64,000 nt of DNA from Membranipora membranacea (taxonomy: Eukaryota; Bryozoa; Gymnolaemata; Cheilostomatida; Membraniporidae): NCBI GenBank assembly GCA_914767715.1, contig OU612071.1, forward strand, positions 9,467,493 through 9,531,492, read 5' to 3'. Positions 59,033 through 64,000 of the stretch are shown one piece after another (position 1 is the first letter of the stretch; the number at the start of each line of letters is the position of its first letter). The notes under the pieces are model-generated. The model saw only the letters and a program-made list of their open reading frames with translations, did not search any database and was not told where the DNA came from. Position numbers and translations under genes: made by a program.

Positions 59033-59502
59033 CCATATCAAGGGCCCAGCTGTTTATCACCATTCTAAATGGGTCAGATCATCTAACTGGAGCATACCAT
59101 GATGTTCTGGCTGCCACTATGATGGCCAAAGTTGTACCATGGGGATGGTGGTGGTGTCTCATTGACATTATGAATGAGTGTATAAAGCCTCTTTTTCATA
59201 TGGTACTTTGTAGATCTATTTTTCGCAAACACTAGTTATTTGAAGCTCCTATGATTTAGAGATGTCTGGTTTGCGAAGAAACGTGCACTAAGCCAACAGT
59301 GGATAGAAGTGTAGTTGCCACATCACAGAACACACATACTTTCATTGCAGGTTCATGAGCCGCGCGAAAACAACCACCCCATTCATTCATCATAAAATCT
59401 ACCTCCGTCAAGCATTTGCCTGGGAGTGATGGCAGTCAGTCACAAGTGTGAGCGGGAGAAATAATTACTTTTGAGCTTTTCAATATGTGAGGCCTGGTAT
59501 TG

Positions 59503-60362
59503 CGCTTAACACCATCAATCCTGCCACAATAATCAGCAAACTCGATAGCTACAACATCAATCCTAACATCATCAACTGGCTATATAACTTCCTTACAAAT
59601 AGAACACAGCGAGTTATTACATCACTCAACACGTCAAAATCATTGAGCACTTCAACTGGAAGCCCTCAGGGATGCGTCATCAGCCCACTGCTATTCTCCT
59701 TTTATGTTGTCGATATGGCATCAACAAGCAACATCAAACTAGTAAAATATGCCGACGACACTGTGATCATTGAATTGTTGACAGAAAACCAGCCATCTGA
59801 ACTTCAAACAATGACTAATACCATCAACTCATGGTGCGCGGATAATGACCTAATACTCAATGCAAAGAAAACAAAAGAAATGGTCATGTGCAATGCAAGG
59901 GATAACCCAAGCTACCCACAACTGCTTGTAAACAATACTTCAATTGAGCAGGTAGAACAATTTACATACTTAGGCACCATTATTACCAAGAAACTGGATT
60001 TTACTCTGAACACCTTGAAAACTACAACGAAAGCTCGCCAAAGGCTACATATAATCGCCAAGCTATACCATCTCGGTGTCACTGAGAAACTAATAACGAC
60101 CTGCTACAAGTCCTTCATAGAGTCAGTAATCACCTACCACCTGGTTGTGCTATATAGTCATCTGAGCGCAGACTCTAAGAAAAAGTTAAAATCTGTGATA
60201 AGAACTGCAGGTAACCTATCAGGGGAACTTAGGTTCACACCCGTAGACGACCTTTACTCTAATATACTGAAAGTAAAGAGCCTCCGTATGATTGCCACCG
60301 AAGATGAACCACTACTCTGTCTTAACCAGCTGCCGCGTGCAGATCCGTGCCAAATGTTTTAG
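59503..60362 (+). pseudogene. truncated LINE reverse transcriptase, left arm
   Basis: Open from about 59487, but LINE similarity starts at LNTINPATIISKLD. Then come GSPQGCVISPLLFSFYV, VKYADDTVII (catalytic Asp pair), LNAKKTKEMVM and FTYLGTIITKKL: palm and thumb blocks of a CR1/L2/Rex-type non-LTR reverse transcriptase. The fingers with the first catalytic Asp are missing, as is the endonuclease. TGA lies in frame just upstream, so no native start. The end at 60362 and the following 170 bp look like the element's own 3' end. It interrupts the arm sequence between GGTATTG and AAAATATTGC, seen uninterrupted at about 60875-60900. Confidence 0.88.
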
Positions 60363-60552
60363 AGCAGAATGTATCAAATACCTAAATAGTGTCTTCCAAA
60401 AGTAATAGTATTTTTATGGTCTTATCATTTTATTTATTTTTACAGAATCAACAGTTTTAATAATTTTTACAGAGCACCCTACAGAGACAGTTTTATTTCT
60501 CAGAGATTGAGACCAAATATAAATATAAACATACATACAAAATATTGCTTAA

Positions 60553-61413
60553 GCCGCGCGAAAACAACCACCCCCCCAAGCTGTCTTATAAAGATATCTG
60601 TTAAAAAGTCTCAAACATAATGAACCGTGATTTTGCATCCATAATGTGATTGTCATAAGGTGACTGTGTACCAAATTTCAGATTAGTAGGTCAGAACTTA
60701 ATTACACAACGGATGATATGTCGTTCTTTGCAAGTTCATGAGTCGCGCGAAAACAACCACCCCATTCAGTCATCTTGAAATCTACCTCAATCATTTGCCT
60801 GTGAGTGATGAAAATCAGTCGCAAGTGAGACCTGGAGAAATAACCACTTTTGAGGTTTTCATATTGTGCGGCCTGGTATTGGACTGTAAAATATAGCTTA
60901 AGCCGCGCGAAAACAACCACCCCCCCCAAACTGTCTTATAAAGATTATCTGTCAAAAAGTCTCAATCATAATGACCAATGATTTGGCAGCCATAATGTGA
61001 TTGTCATAAGGTGACTGTGTACCAAATTTCAGATTAGTAGGTCAGAACTTAATGACACAACGGATGATATGTCGTTCTTTGCAAGTTCATGAGCCGCGCG
61101 AAAACAACCACCCCATTCAGTCATCTTGAAATCTACCTCAATCAAGCATTTGCCTGTGAGTGATGAAAGTCAGTCACATGTGAGACCTGGAGAAATAACG
61201 ACTTTTGAGTTTTTCATATTGTGCCGCCTGGTATTGGACTGTAAAATATTGCTTATGCCGCGCGAAAAAAACCACCCCCCAAAGTGTCTTATAAAGATTA
61301 TCTGTCAAAAAGTCTCAAACATAATGAACCGTGATTTTGCATCCATAATGTGATTGTCATAAGGTGACTGTGTACCAAATTTCAGATTAGTAGGTCAGAA
61401 CTTAATGATATAC
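60553..61413 (+). repeat. central direct repeats of about 350 bp (2.4 units)
   Basis: Units start with GCCGCGCGAAAACAACC at 60553, 60902 and 61257. Each holds a second copy of the motif about 190 bp in (60742, 61093). The unit's second half matches the arm sequence next to the reverse transcriptase, without the LINE. Confidence 0.92.
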
Positions 61414-62198
61414 TTCAGTATATTAGAGTAAAGGTCGTCTACGGGTGTGAACCTAAGTTCCCCTGATAGGTTACCTGCAGTTCTTATCACAGATTTTAAC
61501 TTTTTCTTAGAGTCTGCGCTCAGATGACTATATAGCACAACCAGGTGGTAGGTGATTACTGACTCTATGAAGGACTTGTAGCAGGTCGTTATTAGTTTCT
61601 CAGTGACACCGAGATGGTATAGCTTGGCGATTATATGTAGCCTTTGGCGAGCTTTCGTTGTAGTTTTCAAGGTGTTCAGAGTAAAATCCAGTTTCTTGGT
61701 AATAATGGTGCCTAAGTATGTAAATTGTTCTACCTGCTCAATTGAAGTATTGTTTACAAGCAGTTGTGGGTAGCTTGGGTTATCCCTTGCATTGCACATG
61801 ACCATTTCTTTTGTTTTCTTTGCATTGAGTATTAGGTCATTATCCGCGCACCATGAGTTGATGGTATTAGTCATTGTTTGAAGTTCAGATGGCTGGTTTT
61901 CTGTCAACAATTCAATGATCACAGTGTCGTCGGCATATTTTACTAGTTTGATGTTGCTTGTTGATGCCATATCGACAACATAAAAGGAGAATAGCAATGG
62001 GCTGATGACGCATCCCTGAGGGCTTCCAGTTGAAGTGCTCAATGATTTTGACGTGTTGAGTGATGTAATAACTCGCTGTGTTCTATTTGTAAGGAAGTTA
62101 TATAGCCAGTTGATGATGTTAGGATTGATGTTGTAGCTATCGAGTTTGCTGATTATTGTGGCAGGATTGATGGTGTTAAGCGCAATACCAGGCCTCAC
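61414..62198 (-). pseudogene. truncated LINE reverse transcriptase, right arm
   Basis: Inverted copy of 59503-60271, about 99.8% identical (one synonymous change seen in the SP-LL codons) and open over the same residues. It breaks off at YSNILK, where the sequence switches to the central repeat. Shared borders with the left copy show that the LINE was in the arm before the arms were duplicated or homogenised. Confidence 0.88.
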
Positions 62199-62879
62199 AA
62201 TATGAAAAGCTCAAAAGTAATTATTTCTCCCGCTCACACTTGTGACTGACTGCCATCACTCCCAGGCAAATGCTTGACGGAGGTAGATTTTATGATGAAT
62301 GAATGGGGTGGTTGTTTTCGCGCGGCTCATGAACCTGCAATGAAAGTATGTGTGTTCTGTGATGTGGCAACTACACATCTATCCACTGTTGGCTTAGTGC
62401 ACCTTTCTTCGCAAACCAGACATCTCTAAATCATAGGAGCTTCAAATAACAACTAGTGTTTGCGAAAGATAGATCTACAAAGTACCATATGAAAAAGAGG
62501 CTTTATACACTCATTCATAATGTAAATGAGATACCCCCACCATCCCCATGGTACAGCTTTGGCCATCATAGTGGCAGCCAGAACATCATGGTATGCTCAA
62601 GTTAGATGATCTGACCCATTTAGAATGGTGATAAACAGCTGTACCCTTGATATGGACAGTCACAAATAGGGGGGGACAGTTTACAATAGGGGGGGGGACA
62701 GTTTACAATAGGGGGGGACAGTTTACAATAGGGGGGGGGACAGTTTACAATAGGCCTGTTTTTATTGTAAAGTGTCCCCGGGACAGTTTACAATATTGTA
62801 AAGTGTCCCGTGGTTGTTTTCGCGCGGGGGACAGTTTACAATACTACACCGGTTTAAATCAACATGGACTTTTGAGCAA

Positions 62880-63170
62880 AACAGTTGGACTAAGGAATGT
62901 TAGCTTAGTGAATTTCGAGGTTAGCTAAATCTCATTTTGTATCAAGCTTATTATATTGATTATAATAAGTTTATGAAATTCTTAATCTCACATAATTCGG
63001 AATTTAACGCAGTGGTTTGTTTTTTTGAGTTCGTAAACACTGAAAACCAAAACTGACAGTCAGCTTCCGAGTTTTCATAAAAAAGAATGGACGATGCACC
63101 AAATCCAATCTTTGCTAATCAATATCAATTATTGCAAGAGATATCCCGTGCTCTAATATTTAAAAAAGGC
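62880..63170. repeat. paralogue of 33760-34150
   Basis: 62895-63015 matches the right arm of the 239-bp foldback element (CTCATTTTGTATCAAGCTTA), and 63040-63165 matches 34008-34140 (AAAACCAAAACTGACAGT, AATCAATATCAATTATTGCA). Same orientation. Extends the duplicated context beyond the receptor exons. Confidence 0.75.
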
Positions 63171-64000
63171 AACTCCAGGGTAATAAGGTAACTGGTTCGA
63201 AATTGCCCTCTCACGATAAAACCTTCAAAATGTAGAGTTGCCCTCTCTCTTCGAATTTTCACAGGCTTTGATATGATTGGCCCATTACATCTTACTTTTT
63301 TCTTATTGGCCTGTTCAATAACTTCACACTGATTACAATATCTGTGTTGGGGAACACTGAGTTAATTATCGATATTGCTAGTAGTCAACTTTCTGAACAG
63401 CAGTCAGACTCAGTGGCACCAATCAGTTACTTCACAGACACATAAGACCACGATGAAGAGATGATGAGCCAACTCAGCTTCACAAGAAGAAGAAGAATGA
63501 AATTAGAACAGCTGTGAATGGACTTGATTGAATCAATTTGTTGTAGCTCTCAGGTAAATAAATGTTATTTAGTATTTATATTTGGTACACTACTATTCTA
63601 CTACTCAGTTGTGAGTGAAAAATGAGTAGACTAACTAAGAAGTCTAGCTAGTAACTGTTAGTTACTATCACTACTAGTAGCTTTCTGTAGTTTGCCAATG
63701 GTACCAGTCCAATGTACATGTGCAGTGTAATATCAAGCAAGGAGAAGGACTCCTCAGAGTTGTAAGAGGGGGGGGGGGGGAAGGCTCATACAAGTCCAAG
63801 GAGTTTACTCCTTACTCCTCGCTTTGTTGTTTGTTGGTGGTGGCATGTTGAGATGGGCAACTCTCGTGCAACTAATTGTCTAGAACTGTTATTGCTAATC
63901 TACTATGGCTACATGTAGGCCTACATACTTTACATTGTAAGGAAATGCCCCCTCTCTTTACTACAACTACAGCCTATGTAGGCTGGGTCTTGAATTTGTA
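63171..64000. other. no gene recognised
   Basis: AT-rich sequence with a short GAA run near 63484 and a G run at about 63768-63780. No supported exon. Confidence 0.4.

Larger units (their letters stand above)
58842..62850. mobile_element. 4.0-kb foldback element with 1.43-kb inverted arms
   Basis: Left end GGTGTAGTATTGTAAACTG, right end its inverse at 62850. Left arm 58842-60271 and right arm 61414-62850 are inverted copies with only scattered differences (for example a 3-bp indel near 59237 and single changes near 59213, 59282, 59308). Each arm has C-rich subterminal repeats, a unique part, the motif GCCGCGCGAAAACAACC and a truncated reverse transcriptase. The centre has 2.4 direct repeats of about 350 bp built from the same arm sequence. 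No complete transposase. Foldback/Galileo-like architecture; family not identified. No clear target duplication. Confidence 0.85.

Noticed and set aside
59487-60362. Intact RT encoded by the foldback element
   Set aside because: The fingers with the first catalytic Asp are missing and a stop lies directly upstream; it is an inserted LINE fragment.
58842-62850. Assembly or amplification hairpin artefact
   Set aside because: The arms differ by substitutions and a 3-bp indel, and the right arm stops at a different place in the RT.
62647-62928. Plus-strand frame with NRGGQFTIGGGTVY repeats
   Set aside because: Translation of the inverted subterminal DNA repeats of the foldback element.

Overview
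The window looks like genomic DNA from an invertebrate animal, probably marine, though the species cannot be fixed from this sequence. It is AT-rich and made mostly of introns and mobile elements. GT-AG exon borders are easy to see, and the recognisable host exons encode animal receptor domains (group A SRCR, C-type lectin, probably CD225). There are no operons, Shine-Dalgarno sites or prokaryotic genes. Almost all long open frames belong to transposable elements, most of them broken.

Host genes. The main system is a tandem array of type II membrane receptors on the minus strand. Each has a short tyrosine-containing cytoplasmic exon, a transmembrane exon, a Ser/Thr-rich stalk exon and an SRCR domain split over three exons. 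Gene B is complete by phase-matched exons, running 53908 -> 38194-38003 -> 29434-29228 -> 28831-27963 (about 295 residues over 26 kb). Gene A (57585-56065) lacks its 5' exons, which lie beyond the window or are lost. Only the first exon of gene C (14443-14299) is visible. Between gene B's 3' end and gene C's 5' end lies a plus-strand C-type lectin domain (18658-19972), a decayed copy of its last exon, and a CD225-like last exon (17751-17932). A second, unidentified minus-strand gene starts with MASKF and is present in two diverged copies, each of which has lost a different exon.

Duplications. About 9 kb at 6.2-15.2 kb is paralogous to 45.5-54.6 kb, and 27.3-29.6 kb is paralogous to 55.5-57.7 kb, all in direct orientation. 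Comparing the copies exposes later insertions with clean empty sites: a 995-bp hAT-like element, a 319-bp TA-target MITE and a 468-bp insert. It also exposes deletions.

Mobile elements from left to right: the 3' part of a Ty3/gypsy element with an SGNH-hydrolase-like reading frame after pol (1-4.0 kb); a LINE RNase H remnant (16.0-16.8 kb); a tRNA-derived SINE (21.1-21.4 kb); a 217-bp LINE tail between 17-bp target duplications (22.4-22.6 kb); a MITE pair (22.9-23.7 kb); a LINE 3' end (24.0-24.3 kb); tandem arrays behind a TATA box (30.5-31.3 kb); a pogo/Tigger-like MITE and a foldback element (33.3-33.9 kb); a BEL/Pao element (34.2-37.1 kb, in gene B's intron); a LINE endonuclease fragment (38.3-38.5 kb); a dead piggyBac transposase (41.8-43.5 kb); and a 4-kb foldback element with inverted arms of about 1.43 kb, each carrying the same truncated reverse transcriptase (58.84-62.85 kb).

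Most promising for follow-up are the SRCR receptor array with its variable tyrosine tail, the giant foldback element with its recurring CGCGCGAAAAC motif, and the SGNH-like frame in the Ty3/gypsy element.
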